Shown piece after piece: positions 1-9,278 of a stretch of 16,252 bases of DNA (the stretch's first letter is position 1; each line of letters starts with the position of its first letter). The position numbers and the translations under genes were made by a program. The notes below the pieces were generated by a model, which had not been told where the DNA came from, did not search any database, and saw nothing but the letters and a program-made list of their open reading frames with translations. Origin of the DNA: Janthinobacterium lividum (lineage in GTDB: Bacteria; Pseudomonadota; Gammaproteobacteria; Steroidobacterales; Steroidobacteraceae); NCBI GenBank assembly GCA_943327025.2, contig CALPVO020000009.1:1-16252 (forward strand), written 5' to 3'.

Positions 1-768
1 GAAGGCCCGCAGCGCCAAATTTCGCAACTGCGCCTCCGCTGCGGCATCAAGGCCGCTGGGGCAGTGGTACTGGGTATCGTTCGAGTGGTACTTCGCCTCG
101 TAGTCATAGAAACCGCGCGGCGTTTCGATACGGATGGACGGCAAAGCCTCACCCTGTAGCACCGGCACGGTGTATTCCCGCCCCGTAATCCAACTCTCGG
201 CAATCGCTACCGGGTCGTGCTCCAAAGCCGCGGCAATGGCCCCTGCCATCTGCCCCGCCTCGATCACTTTCGACATGCCGACCGAACTGCCCTGCGTCGC
301 CGGCTTGATAATCATTGGCAACCCAAGCGCCGCCACCACGGCATCAGGATCGGTGCCCGCTACCACCGGCAACCACTTCGGGGTGCCGACACCCACCGCC
401 GTTGCCAACTGCTTGGTACGCAACTTGTCCATGCCGATGGCGGACCCCATGACACCACTACCGGTGTAAGGCAAACCCAGCCATTCCAGAGCCCCTTGCA
501 TGGCGCCGTCTTCACCGCCCGGACCATGCAGCACAATGAATACCCGATCGAAGCCAGCGCGTGCCAATTCCCCAACCTCTACTTCCGCCGGATCGATGCC
601 ATGAGCATCCACACCGCGCGCCACCAAGGCGTCCAACACCGCGGTGCCACTGCGCAAGGACACCGCGCGCTCCGCAGATGCGCCGCCATAGAGCACTGCC
701 ACGCGGCCGAACTCGCCCGGATTGGTGATGCTGCGAAACGCCAGACCGGTGGACTTCAGGAAACTCAT
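1..768 (-). CDS. ddl: D-alanine--D-alanine ligase, 3' end beyond window
   Basis: This is a cytoplasmic ATP-grasp ligase that joins two D-alanines to make the D-Ala-D-Ala used by MurF. The first 256 residues are present and the reading frame runs open off base 1; E. coli DdlB is about 306 residues, so the C-terminal ATP/Mg part is missing from the window only. Visible landmarks are YGGASAER (27-34, Glu33 matching the substrate-binding Glu15 of E. coli), HGPGGEDG (81-88), the PYTGSG segment (100-105), KPATQGSSVGMS (155-166) and FYDYEAKY (220-227), which carries the Tyr that favours D-Ala over D-lactate. About 18 residues precede the core compared with E. coli; pseudomonad DdlB proteins have a similar extension. 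The ATG overlaps the murB stop as ATGA, which supports this start. It is the last dcw gene in view. Confidence 0.96.
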   Translation of the reverse strand, partial: MSFLKSTGLAFRSITNPGEFGRVAVLYGGASAERAVSLRSGTAVLDALVARGVDAHGIDPAEVEVGELARAGFDRVFIVLHGPGGEDGAMQGALEWLGLPYTGSGVMGSAIGMDKLRTKQLATAVGVGTPKWLPVVAGTDPDAVVAALGLPMIIKPATQGSSVGMSKVIEAGQMAGAIAAALEHDPVAIAESWITGREYTVPVLQGEALPSIRIETPRGFYDYEAKYHSNDTQYHCPSGLDAAAEAQLRNLALRAF

Positions 769-1688
769 GCTGCCTCTCCGACAATTCGTACTTCAGTGCT
801 CAATTCCACACCGTGCACGCGCAACACTTCCGCACGCACATGAGAAATCAGCGCTTCGATATCCGCTGCCGTCGCCTGACCTTCGTTCACCAGGAAGTTC
901 GCGTGCTTCGGCGACACCACGGCACCACCTTGACGGAATCCCTTCAGACCCGCGGTTTCGATGAGTCGCGCTGCATGGTCCCCAGGCGGGTTCGTGAAGG
1001 TGGAACCGCCACTCCATTCGCCAATGGGTTGAGTGTCACGGCGACGGTCGAGCAAAACTTTGATCTCGTCGTTGGAAGCCTCCGGATGCGGGTGCAGCTG
1101 CAAACGAGCGGCGATGAACGCTTCATCGGCGACCGGTAGCGCCACATGGCGGTAACCCCACTGGTACTCGGACGCCTGCCGAGTACGTACGGACCCGTCA
1201 CGCCCAACGACGGTGACCTCCACCACGTGGGGCCAGGTTTCGCCGCCCCATGCTCCAGCGTTCATAGCCAGCGCACCGCCAAGGGTGCCGGGAATGCCAG
1301 CGAAGAACGAAGCCGGGCCGAGACCCCACTTCACACATTGCTTGGCGATGCGCGCGCACGGGACGCCCGCCTCACAATGAATGACAGTCTGGCTGAGCCG
1401 ATCGATGCGGGTGAGCACGCCATGCAGCGCGATGGCAGCACCCCGCAAGCCTCCATCACGCACCAGCAGGTTGCTACCCAGACCAATCCAGTGAACAGGG
1501 ATATCTCGCGGCAAAGCACGCAGGAAGGAGCGCAGGTCCGTGAGATCACGCGGCGCAAACCACCAATCCACTGGGCCGCCGACATGCCACGACGTGTGGC
1601 GCGACATAGGCTCGTCTGCGCGCAGGCGACCATGGAACTCCGCAGCCCACTCGAGCGATGGCGGCAACAGGGAACGGCGCACGCTCAA
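765..1688 (-). CDS. murB: UDP-N-acetylenolpyruvoylglucosamine reductase, short (type II-like)
   Basis: This FAD- and NADPH-dependent enzyme reduces UDP-GlcNAc-enolpyruvate to UDP-MurNAc in the cytoplasm. At 307 residues it fits the shorter type II class rather than the roughly 340-residue E. coli type I. The FAD-binding part shows GLGSNLLV (69-76) and [20 protein letters not shown] (131-150). Likely catalytic residues are Arg180 (in WGYRH), Ser229 (in GGSTFTNP) and Glu299 (in STEVR). The start is TTG, overlapping the murC stop as TTGA, with a GGAGG six bases before it. The next ATG, at 1607, would begin only a few residues ahead of the FAD domain and is less likely. The gene lies between murC and ddl, whereas in E. 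coli murB lies outside the dcw cluster. Confidence 0.95.
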   Translation of the reverse strand: MSVRRSLLPPSLEWAAEFHGRLRADEPMSRHTSWHVGGPVDWWFAPRDLTDLRSFLRALPRDIPVHWIGLGSNLLVRDGGLRGAAIALHGVLTRIDRLSQTVIHCEAGVPCARIAKQCVKWGLGPASFFAGIPGTLGGALAMNAGAWGGETWPHVVEVTVVGRDGSVRTRQASEYQWGYRHVALPVADEAFIAARLQLHPHPEASNDEIKVLLDRRRDTQPIGEWSGGSTFTNPPGDHAARLIETAGLKGFRQGGAVVSPKHANFLVNEGQATAADIEALISHVRAEVLRVHGVELSTEVRIVGEAA

Positions 1689-3091
1689 GCCACCCCTCCC
1701 TTCAGCCGCATGGGCAAGTCATGTGCGACGGCACCGATGTGACCGGCGCCCATCGTCACCACGACATCGCCGTCCTGCAGAACATCAGCAAGTGCCAGAT
1801 GCAGGTCTTCCACACGGGGCACGAACACCGGCTCGACATGCCCGCGGGAACGGACTGCCCGGCAGATGGCGCGCCCATCGGCGCCAGCGATAGGGGTCTC
1901 ACCTGCCGCATAGACCTCGGTCACCAGCAGGATATCGGTCACGGAAAGGACCCGCGCAAAATCATCGAGCAGGTCGCGTGTACGGGAGTAGCGGTGCGGC
2001 TGAAACGCCAGTACTAGACGACGCCCAGGCCAACCTTGCCGAACTGCCTCGAGTGTCGCCGCCACTTCCGTGGGATGGTGGCCATAGTCGTCCACCAGTG
2101 TGACCGTGCCGCGCGGCGTGAGTACATCACCGAGCTGCTGCAAGCGGCGATCAATCCCCTGAAACTGGGCCAACGCGCGCACAATGGCTGCGTCCTCAAC
2201 CTCCAGCTCCGTGGCAATGGCAATCGCTGACAAAGCATTCAGGACGTTATGCCGGCCAGGCAGATTCAGTGTCACGTCCAGCGGCGCATATCCCGCACGC
2301 AGCACGCGGAAGTGCGACTGCAGCCCACGACGCTCGATATTCACGGCCTGATAGTCCGCGTCACCATCGATGCCATAAGTAACAAACGGGCGGGAAAGCG
2401 ATTCGCGAATACCCTTCAAATGCTCATCTTCGGCGCACAGGACAGCCAGGCCCCAGAACGGCAGATTGAGCAGAAAGTCGACGAAGCTCTGCTTCAGGCG
2501 TTCAAAGTCGCCGTCGTGCGTCGACAGATGATCATTGTCGATGTTGGTGACAATGGCCATGACTGGCTGCAGATGGATGAATGAGGCATCGCTTTCGTCA
2601 GCCTCTGCCACCAGATACTGACCACGACCCAACCGCGCATTGGCATCCGCGCTCTTCAGCCGACCACCGATCACGAAGGTCGGATCGAGACCCCCTTCTG
2701 CCAACACACTCGCCACAAGGCTGGTGGTGGTGGTCTTGCCATGCGTACCTGCGACGGCGATGCCGGAACGGAAGCGCATCAATTCGGCGAGCATTTCCGC
2801 GCGCTTGACCACCGGTACGCGACGCGCCAGCGCAGTTGCCACCTCGGGGTTCTCGCGGTTGATGGCACTGGAGACCACCACCACGTCGACGCCGTCGACA
2901 TTCTCCGCCTGATGCCCCAACAAGATGCGCGCGCCCTGCCGCTCGAGACGTGCCGTGACAGCATTGGCCTTGAGGTCCGAGCCTTGCACCGCATAGCCCT
3001 GCGTCAGCAGCACTTCGGCAATACCACCCATACCGGCACCACCGATGCCGACGAAGTGGATACGCTGGATACGCCGCATGCGGTCCCTCAT
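1685..3091 (-). CDS. murC: UDP-N-acetylmuramate--L-alanine ligase
   Basis: MurC adds L-alanine to UDP-MurNAc, the first step of the peptide stem, using ATP. The 468-residue protein has the three Mur ligase domains: an N-terminal Rossmann-like region with GIGGAGM (15-21), the central ATPase with GTHGKTTTT (115-123), EADESDAS (163-170) and NIDNDHL (183-189), and a C-terminal domain with GRHNVLNAL and, further on, FQPHRYSRT. The ATG at 3091 directly follows the murG TAA with no spacer. A second in-frame ATG lies four codons on at 3079, with GAGGG five bases ahead of it; the first ATG has GAGGA ten bases ahead. Either could be the true start, and the difference is only four residues. The end overlaps murB by four bases. 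Confidence 0.97.
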   Translation of the reverse strand: MRDRMRRIQRIHFVGIGGAGMGGIAEVLLTQGYAVQGSDLKANAVTARLERQGARILLGHQAENVDGVDVVVVSSAINRENPEVATALARRVPVVKRAEMLAELMRFRSGIAVAGTHGKTTTTSLVASVLAEGGLDPTFVIGGRLKSADANARLGRGQYLVAEADESDASFIHLQPVMAIVTNIDNDHLSTHDGDFERLKQSFVDFLLNLPFWGLAVLCAEDEHLKGIRESLSRPFVTYGIDGDADYQAVNIERRGLQSHFRVLRAGYAPLDVTLNLPGRHNVLNALSAIAIATELEVEDAAIVRALAQFQGIDRRLQQLGDVLTPRGTVTLVDDYGHHPTEVAATLEAVRQGWPGRRLVLAFQPHRYSRTRDLLDDFARVLSVTDILLVTEVYAAGETPIAGADGRAICRAVRSRGHVEPVFVPRVEDLHLALADVLQDGDVVVTMGAGHIGAVAHDLPMRLKGGVA

Positions 3092-4195
3092 TTACCGGGC
3101 TTCCTCTAGGCAGATGTCAGCGACTTGTTCGGCGGCATCCGTGATGGCACAACCACGGGCAGCCTCGGCCATACGCAGCCAGCCTTCACGGCCTGCAGCC
3201 AAGATTTGCTCCAACTGGGCTCCCAATGCCGCGGCGGTCAGTCCGCGCTCGTCAATCCGTACCGCGGCCCCAGCCGATACCAGCCACGCTGCGTTTGCCG
3301 TCTGATGGTCATCTACCGCAGTCGACAAAGGCAGTAACACTGCACCGACGCCGGCCGCAGCCAACTCAGCAATGGTGAGTGCGCCTGCGCGGCAGACCAC
3401 GAGGTCGGCGGCGGCATACTCCGCCGCCATGTCTTCAACGAATTCGCGTACGTCGGCCATGATTCCGCCAGCAGCATAGGCAGCACGCACGGCAGCCACG
3501 CGCTCGTCGCCACGGCCCGCCTGATGCAGAACCGTTGGCCGCAGGCCCGGCGGCAGCAAACCCAGTGCTGCCGGCAGCAAACGATTGATGGCGAGCGCGC
3601 CTTGGCTACCGCCAAACACGAATACTCGCGCCACACCTTCGCGCGCGGCAAAGCGCTCTGCTGGCGCTGGCAGTGCGGAAATTTCAGCGCGAACAGGGTT
3701 ACCAGTCACCGTGGCACGCCCCACCGGAAATGCCGTAGGGAAAGCCGCCAACACCCGCTGGGCCAAGCGAGCCAACGAGCGATTCGTCAGTCCGGCGATA
3801 GCGTTCTGTTCATGAACTACCAAGGGGATACCGGCGAGGCGCGCCGCCAGACCACCGGGACCGGCGACAAAGCCGCCCAACCCCAGCACCACAGCAGGCC
3901 GGCGTGACCGCAAGGCAGCTAGCGCTTGCGCTACCGCTTTGCCGAGTCGCCACGGCGCTACCAACCAACCCTGCCAGCCTTTGCCACGCAGCCCACTGAT
4001 GTCGAGCCAATCCACCGGAATACCTGCTGCCGGCACCAGCCTCGCCTCAATGCCCTGTCGCGTACCCAGCCAACTTACGGAGCATCCGCGCGCGAGCAGT
4101 ACTCGCGCCACAGCCAATGCCGGGAACACATGACCGCCCGTACCACCTGCCATGACGACCACATGGGGAAACGAGGGCGCGCCAACCACGGTCAT
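3092..4195 (-). CDS. murG: Lipid II synthase: undecaprenyl-PP-MurNAc-pentapeptide GlcNAc transferase
   Basis: MurG is a GT-B fold glycosyltransferase at the inner face of the membrane that adds GlcNAc from UDP-GlcNAc to lipid I, giving lipid II. The 367-residue protein shows the glycine loops MAGGTGGHVFPA (15-26) and GLGGFVAGPGG (105-115), the HEQNA motif (128-132), VTGNPVR (163-169), the C-domain loop FGGSQGA (194-200), and the nucleotide-sugar binding stretch CRAGALTIAEL (268-278) followed by DDHQTANA (295-302). The ATG overlaps the ftsW stop as ATGA, and the TAA stop abuts the murC ATG. The local base composition is strongly GC-rich, in contrast to ftsW next door. It works directly after MraY and before the flippase and FtsW/FtsI. 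Confidence 0.97.
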   Translation of the reverse strand: MTVVGAPSFPHVVVMAGGTGGHVFPALAVARVLLARGCSVSWLGTRQGIEARLVPAAGIPVDWLDISGLRGKGWQGWLVAPWRLGKAVAQALAALRSRRPAVVLGLGGFVAGPGGLAARLAGIPLVVHEQNAIAGLTNRSLARLAQRVLAAFPTAFPVGRATVTGNPVRAEISALPAPAERFAAREGVARVFVFGGSQGALAINRLLPAALGLLPPGLRPTVLHQAGRGDERVAAVRAAYAAGGIMADVREFVEDMAAEYAAADLVVCRAGALTIAELAAAGVGAVLLPLSTAVDDHQTANAAWLVSAGAAVRIDERGLTAAALGAQLEQILAAGREGWLRMAEAARGCAITDAAEQVADICLEEAR

Positions 4196-5457
4196 GCGGC
4201 TACCTCGGCGGGCGGCGTGCCAGGGGCACTGGACATTGCCAACGGACCACGAGTGACAGTTCGCTGCAAACCCACCACCTCATGGTAGATACGCAACATG
4301 ATGCAAACCCAGATCAACGTCATCAGCAAACTGCTTCGGCCATAGGATAAAAGTGGCAGAGTGAGACCCTTGGTGGGTAGAACACCCATGGCCACACCCA
4401 TGTTGACCAAAGACTGAACACCAACCCATAAGCCGAAAGCACAAGCGACATAGGCATGAAATTTCTTTCCTTGCACCATGGCCCGGCGCGACAGAAGCAG
4501 CGCACGAATCGACAGCACCATGAACAAGGTGACTACGACCAAGATTCCAACAAAGCCGAACTCTTCAGCCAAGATGGAAAACACGAAGTCCGTATGTGCC
4601 TCTGGAAGATAGCGCTTGGCCTGAAGACTTTCGCCTAGACCGATACCGAACCACTCGCCACGCCCGATACCAATAAGCGACTGCGCCAACTGATAGCCAA
4701 TATCCTGTGCATGCAGGAAGGGGTCAGTGAAGCCAATGACCCGCTTCATGCGATAGGGTGCAAACCACACCAACAAAGTGAACGCGGCGCCAACAATGGC
4801 CACCACGACCGCGCAGTGGGACAAACGCGCTCCCGCAACGAACATCAGTCCCAAACAAACAGCCATCAAGACGACTGCAGCGCCCATATCAGGCTCCAGC
4901 AGCATCAGACCAGCCGCCAGGCCAACCAAACCAACCGGAGTTAGGAAGCCGAGGGCGGTATTGCGGAAGGATTCTTCGTGGCGTACCAGATAACTGGAGA
5001 GCCATAGCAATATCAACACTCGCGCAGCTTCCGACCACTGAAAACTCAAACCGCCAAGGTGAATCCAGCGGCGGCTTCCGTTGACGACGTGACCAACACC
5101 AGGAAGCAAGACCACAGCCAGCCCCAGCAATGCCACCGCGAGCAACCAGAAACTGAAACGCTCCCATTTTTCAATAGACACGAACAAGGCCCCACTACCA
5201 AGCGCCAGACCCATGAAAGCGGAGATCAATTGACCCTTCATGAAACTCAAGGGGTCGCCCTTCTGCCCGACCAAATAGATTGAAGCCGAGGTGACCATGA
5301 CCAGACCAATGAGCAGCAACAACGCAACACAAATAATGGTCACCCGGTCCCACGCCATACGTGAAGAACGAGCTCGGGGCCCCAACTGTCGCGCGATGGG
5401 CGAGCGCAGCGCATTTGGCGCGAGTGACCGCAGACGATCGAGAAGACTAGCGATCAT
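4192..5457 (-). CDS. ftsW: Septal peptidoglycan polymerase of the SEDS family
   Basis: FtsW is an integral membrane SEDS glycosyltransferase that polymerises lipid II at the septum as the partner of FtsI. The 421-residue protein has about ten hydrophobic segments, the first around residues 38-62 after a basic cytoplasmic tail. The catalytic Asp is Asp290 in YLPEAHTDFVFS, and the GYQLAQSLIGIGRGEWFGIG loop (254-273) is standard. Two conserved signatures are altered. The C-terminal one reads PTKGLTLPLLSYGRSSL, with Arg374 where Gly is usual, and the earlier FQ-P-SE-type motif reads FQWSEAARV (139-147). The frame is intact, so these are substitutions and not damage. GC content in sampled lines is about 52-57 percent, lower than neighbouring murG. 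Both ends overlap neighbours by four bases (ATGA). Confidence 0.95.
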   Translation of the reverse strand: MIASLLDRLRSLAPNALRSPIARQLGPRARSSRMAWDRVTIICVALLLLIGLVMVTSASIYLVGQKGDPLSFMKGQLISAFMGLALGSGALFVSIEKWERFSFWLLAVALLGLAVVLLPGVGHVVNGSRRWIHLGGLSFQWSEAARVLILLWLSSYLVRHEESFRNTALGFLTPVGLVGLAAGLMLLEPDMGAAVVLMAVCLGLMFVAGARLSHCAVVVAIVGAAFTLLVWFAPYRMKRVIGFTDPFLHAQDIGYQLAQSLIGIGRGEWFGIGLGESLQAKRYLPEAHTDFVFSILAEEFGFVGILVVVTLFMVLSIRALLLSRRAMVQGKKFHAYVACAFGLWVGVQSLVNMGVAMGVLPTKGLTLPLLSYGRSSLLMTLIWVCIMLRIYHEVVGLQRTVTRGPLAMSSAPGTPPAEVAA

Positions 5458-6785
5458 GCCGGCAACTCCCCGACAGCCGCAGCGAACACCCGTCCGCGGT
5501 GTGCGTAGTCTTGGAACATGTCAAGGCTGGCGCAGGCTGGAGAAAGCAGCACGATATCGCCAGGCTCTGCCGCCAGTGCCGCTGCGTCGACGGCTTCGGG
5601 CAGCGTGGTGCAGGATTGAACCGCGCATACTCCGTGCAGAACGTTAGCCACAGACGGACCATCGCGACCAATGACAATTGTCTTGCGGACCTTGCCACGG
5701 AAAGCCGCTGCCAGCGGGGAAAAATCCTGCCCCTTGCCATCGCCGCCAGCGATGACTACCAAGGGGCCGCGCAAGCCCGCAACCGCAGCTAGCGTGGCAC
5801 CGATGTTAGTTCCCTTGGAGTCGTCGATATAAACGACGCCACGCCGTTCGCCAACCCACTGCGCACGATGCGGCAAGCCCGTGAACTGCCGCAGCACAGC
5901 CAGGGAAGCGCTACGCGGTAGACCAACGCCGTCGGCGAGCGCCAGAGCAGCCAGCGCATTGGCCGCGTTATGCAGCCCCGGAATGCGCAGCGCGGCCAAC
6001 GGCAGCACAGCTTCGCCGCCAGCAAATAGCCACTCGGCGCCAGCGTGCTGGCCGACGTAGTAGTCGCCCGAGGATTGCAGCGAAAAAGTGACGCGCCGCT
6101 CGGTCGGCATCGCGCTCACCGCTGTATCGTCAGCATTGACTACTGCGACCTTTGCGGCGACAAAGATACGCGCCTTGGCTGCGGCATAAGCCGCCATGGT
6201 GCCGTAGCGGTCCAAATGGTCGGGAGACACATTGAGCACTGCGGCGGCAGCACAACGCAGCGAGGGGCAGGACTCCAACTGGTAGCTCGACAACTCTACG
6301 ACGTAGAGCTGCCGACCGGCACGCAGCAAATCCAAGGCTGGTTCTCCGAGATTGCCGCCTACGCCAGCATCAATACCGGCTTCACGCGCCATCTCACCCA
6401 CAAGAGTGGTTACCGTGCTTTTACCATTGGTGCCGGTAACCCCAACCACCGGAACACCGGCAGCATTGGCCTGCAGCGCGAACAACTCGATGTCCCCGAC
6501 CACCGGAACACCGCGCGCTTCTGCAAGCGCGAGCAGAGGCAGCGTCCGCGGCAAGCCCGGCGACAGAACTACTTGATTTACGCCGTCCAACGCTTCTTCA
6601 GCAAAACGACCAAGGAACAGGTCCTCGGGCGACAACAGCGCTTCCACAGCCGCGAGCCCAGGAGGAGCCTCGCGCGAGTCAGTAGCGCGGACATGGACCC
6701 CGTGCGCCACCAGCCAGCGCACGACAGAGACACCGCTCTTGCCGAGACCCACTACGAGAGAAGCCGGGATAGGCTGCTGGTTCAT
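5454..6785 (-). CDS. murD: UDP-N-acetylmuramoyl-L-alanine--D-glutamate ligase
   Basis: MurD adds D-glutamate to UDP-MurNAc-L-Ala with ATP. The 443 residues are close to the family norm of about 440. The N-terminal domain begins with VVGLGKSG (11-18), binding the uridine nucleotide. The central ATPase carries GVTGTNGKSTVTTL (115-128), ELSSYQLE (164-171) and NVSPDHLDRY (185-194), with Lys204 in AAAKAR matching the carbamylated lysine of E. coli MurD. The C-terminal domain contains GLPHRAQWV, YIDDSKGTN and LSPACASLDMF. The ATG lies five bases after the mraY TGA. No strong ribosome binding site is seen close to it, so coupling to mraY is likely. The stop overlaps ftsW as ATGA. Confidence 0.97.
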   Translation of the reverse strand: MNQQPIPASLVVGLGKSGVSVVRWLVAHGVHVRATDSREAPPGLAAVEALLSPEDLFLGRFAEEALDGVNQVVLSPGLPRTLPLLALAEARGVPVVGDIELFALQANAAGVPVVGVTGTNGKSTVTTLVGEMAREAGIDAGVGGNLGEPALDLLRAGRQLYVVELSSYQLESCPSLRCAAAAVLNVSPDHLDRYGTMAAYAAAKARIFVAAKVAVVNADDTAVSAMPTERRVTFSLQSSGDYYVGQHAGAEWLFAGGEAVLPLAALRIPGLHNAANALAALALADGVGLPRSASLAVLRQFTGLPHRAQWVGERRGVVYIDDSKGTNIGATLAAVAGLRGPLVVIAGGDGKGQDFSPLAAAFRGKVRKTIVIGRDGPSVANVLHGVCAVQSCTTLPEAVDAAALAAEPGDIVLLSPACASLDMFQDYAHRGRVFAAAVGELPA

Positions 6786-6790
6786 GGGGA

Positions 6791-7900
6791 TCAGCGCACC
6801 TTCAAGGCAGCAAGGCCGGTCAGCACCAGCACAAACGAGATGATCCAGAAACGCACGATGACCTTAGGCTCGGCCCAACCCTTCAACTGAAAATGATGAT
6901 GGATAGGGGCCATCCGGAAAATGCGCTTACCGGTAAGCTTGAAGGACGCAACTTGCAAGATGACAGACACGGTCTCCAGCACGAATACGCCGCCCATGAT
7001 GAACAGCACGATTTCTTGACGAACGACCACGGCCACCACGCCCAGCGCGGCACCTAGCGCCAGTGCTCCGATATCCCCCATGAACACTTGGGCCGGGTAA
7101 GTGTTGAACCACAGAAAACCAAGCCCGGCGCCGACCAGCGTGGCGCAGAAAATGAGCAACTCGCCACTACCCGGGATGTGGGGAATGAGCAGGTACTGGG
7201 CGAACACCGCGTTGCCGGAGGCATAAGCGAACACCCCCAGTGCACCCGCCACCATCACGGCCGGCATGATGGCCAAACCGTCAAGACCATCGGTCAGGTT
7301 TACCGCGTTGCTAGTGCCGACGATGACGAAGTAAGTCAGCACCACGAAACCGACGCTGCCCAAGGGGAGGACGGCGTTTTTGAAGAAAGGCACATACAAG
7401 CTGGTCGAAGCATCCACCGTGCCACTGACCAACAAGAAAAATGCAGCCCCCAAGCCAGCCACACTCTGCCAAAAATACTTCCATCGCGAAGACATGCCGG
7501 CAGCGTCGCCCTTGATGACTTTGAGATAGTCGTCATAGAAGCCCACGGCACCAAACACCAGCGTCACAGTGAGCGCCGTCCAGACAAAGCGATTCGCCAA
7601 ATCCGACCACAGCAGGGTGCTGGAAGTCATCGCCACCAGAATCAGGGCCCCACCCATCGTGGGGGTATGGCGCTTGATGTTGCCACCAGTCACCGTTCCA
7701 CCTTCGCCACCAACGGGGACATAGTCGCGCGGGTCGTTACGCACCCGCTTGCTCTTCAGCCACTCGATAACCCGCGGCCCAACCAACAACGAGATGATTA
7801 GCGCAGTTAACGCCGCGAGAATGGCGCGCAGCGTGAGGTAGCCGAACACCTTGAAACCGGTGTGGTACTGGGTCAGCCAGCGCGAGAGTTCAAGCAGCAT
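6791..7900 (-). CDS. mraY: Phospho-MurNAc-pentapeptide translocase (lipid I synthase)
   Basis: MraY is a polytopic inner-membrane enzyme that transfers phospho-MurNAc-pentapeptide to undecaprenyl phosphate, forming lipid I. The 369-residue protein has about ten hydrophobic segments. Active-site landmarks are the Asp pair in GFYDDYLKV (Asp123, Asp124), [16 protein letters not shown], the Asp of [11 protein letters not shown] (near residue 276), and the histidines of [12 protein letters not shown]. The cytoplasmic loop after the first helix is about 12 residues longer than in E. coli and glycine-rich (residues 57-78), while TPTMGG (79-84) and Lys76 just before it are kept. The gene starts inside the end of murF, overlapping it by 11 bases, with AAGGGG six bases before the ATG as a good ribosome binding site. 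Confidence 0.97.
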   Translation of the reverse strand: MLLELSRWLTQYHTGFKVFGYLTLRAILAALTALIISLLVGPRVIEWLKSKRVRNDPRDYVPVGGEGGTVTGGNIKRHTPTMGGALILVAMTSSTLLWSDLANRFVWTALTVTLVFGAVGFYDDYLKVIKGDAAGMSSRWKYFWQSVAGLGAAFFLLVSGTVDASTSLYVPFFKNAVLPLGSVGFVVLTYFVIVGTSNAVNLTDGLDGLAIMPAVMVAGALGVFAYASGNAVFAQYLLIPHIPGSGELLIFCATLVGAGLGFLWFNTYPAQVFMGDIGALALGAALGVVAVVVRQEIVLFIMGGVFVLETVSVILQVASFKLTGKRIFRMAPIHHHFQLKGWAEPKVIVRFWIISFVLVLTGLAALKVR

Positions 7901-9278
7901 TCGTTACCCCTTCCCCCTGCCCGGCCAGCACTGCGGCCACCACCTTTTCGAGGCGGTTCATCCGGGAACCCTTCACGTAAACAGTCAAGTCATGGGGCGC
8001 ACCGTGCGCGCGCAAGGCAGCGACTAAGGACTGCGCAAGCGCTTCACCCGATGCATAACACTCGGCACCCAACCCGAAGGCCACAGCCGACAACTTCGTC
8101 GGCGCGCCTAGGGCAAACAGACGGGACACCCCCGCAACGCGCGCTAACTCACCCGCCGCGGTGTGTGCCGCTGCGGTGTGTTCGCCCAGTTCGCCCATCT
8201 CGCCGAGTACCAGCCAGCGCTCACCGCCGTAGGAGGCCAACAAATCCAGGCCTACGGCGACACTGCTTGGGTTAGCGTTGTAGGTATCATCGATGAGGCG
8301 GGCGCCACCCACAGCGGTACGCATGACGAGACGACCCGGCACTGCCTCGACGGCAGCGAGCCCCGCGGTAATGTCTTCCAGCGAGGCACCAGCGGCCAGC
8401 GCCGCAGCGGCAGCGCCGGCGGCATTCACGGCATTGTGACGGCCAAGCAACGGCAGTCGAACGGATACCTCACCCGCAGGCGTCACCAGCCCGAACGTCT
8501 GGACGCCATTCACTCCGGTGTCCCAGTCAACAATACGCACCCCGGCAGCGGCACTAAACCCGAAATCCAAGCGATTCGCCTTGCCGCGCAACGCGTCCCA
8601 GAGGCCGGCAAATTCGTCGTCCGCATTGATGACGGCGGTGGCCGTATTCGCGAGGCCTGCGAACAACTCTCCTTCAGCCCGTGCCACGCCCTCGAGATTG
8701 CCGAAGCCTTCCAGATGCTCTGCACCGGCGTTGGTCACCAAGCCGACTTGAGGCCGCACCAGCGTCGTCAAGAAGGCGACTTCGCCAGGATGGTTAGCGC
8801 CGACTTCAATCACCGCAGCCTCGTGGCTAGCATCCAGCGACAGCAAAGTCAGCGGCACGCCCAAGTGGTTATTCAAATTGCCGCGCGTGGCCAGTACCCG
8901 CCAGCGTCGCGCCAGAATGCTGCGAACCAGTTCTTTGGTGGTGGTCTTGCCATTGCTACCCGCCACCGCCACCACCGGACCGCCAAAGCGGGACCGATGG
9001 GCAGCAGCGGCTTGCTGTAGCGCCTGCTCGGCATTCACAACTACTACTTGAGGCAGGACACAGGTAGGTAGCAGACGCTCTACTACCGCACCGGCGGCGC
9101 CCGCCGACGCTGCTGCGGCCACATAGTCGTGACCATCCACATGCTCACCACGCAGAGCGATGAACAGATCTCCCGGCTGCACCTTGCGGCTGTCGATGCA
9201 GACTCCGGACCAACGGGCATCCGCCCCCACCAAACGCCCTTCCGCGTCAGCGCAGAACTGGCTGAGAGTACGGTTCAT
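7890..9278 (-). CDS. murF: UDP-MurNAc-tripeptide--D-Ala-D-Ala ligase
   Basis: MurF attaches the D-Ala-D-Ala dipeptide to UDP-MurNAc-tripeptide, completing the cytoplasmic precursor. The protein has 462 residues, close to E. coli MurF at 452. The N-terminal domain has [19 protein letters not shown] (27-45). The ATPase domain has [11 protein letters not shown] (106-116, an AGSN variant of the usual TGSxGKT loop), [14 protein letters not shown] and EVGANHPGE. The C-terminal domain carries [18 protein letters not shown] and [10 protein letters not shown]. The ATG overlaps the murE stop as ATGA, and the end runs 11 bases into mraY. Ddl, which supplies its dipeptide substrate, is at the other end of the same transcription unit. 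Confidence 0.97.
   Translation of the reverse strand: MNRTLSQFCADAEGRLVGADARWSGVCIDSRKVQPGDLFIALRGEHVDGHDYVAAAASAGAAGAVVERLLPTCVLPQVVVVNAEQALQQAAAAHRSRFGGPVVAVAGSNGKTTTKELVRSILARRWRVLATRGNLNNHLGVPLTLLSLDASHEAAVIEVGANHPGEVAFLTTLVRPQVGLVTNAGAEHLEGFGNLEGVARAEGELFAGLANTATAVINADDEFAGLWDALRGKANRLDFGFSAAAGVRIVDWDTGVNGVQTFGLVTPAGEVSVRLPLLGRHNAVNAAGAAAAALAAGASLEDITAGLAAVEAVPGRLVMRTAVGGARLIDDTYNANPSSVAVGLDLLASYGGERWLVLGEMGELGEHTAAAHTAAGELARVAGVSRLFALGAPTKLSAVAFGLGAECYASGEALAQSLVAALRAHGAPHDLTVYVKGSRMNRLEKVVAAVLAGQGEGVTNAA

Noticed and set aside
6045..6890. A 281-codon plus-strand frame opposite murD, and similar ones at 7088-7801 and 8163-9020
   Set aside because: All are shadows of murD, mraY and murF, with biased composition and no supporting start signals or neighbours.
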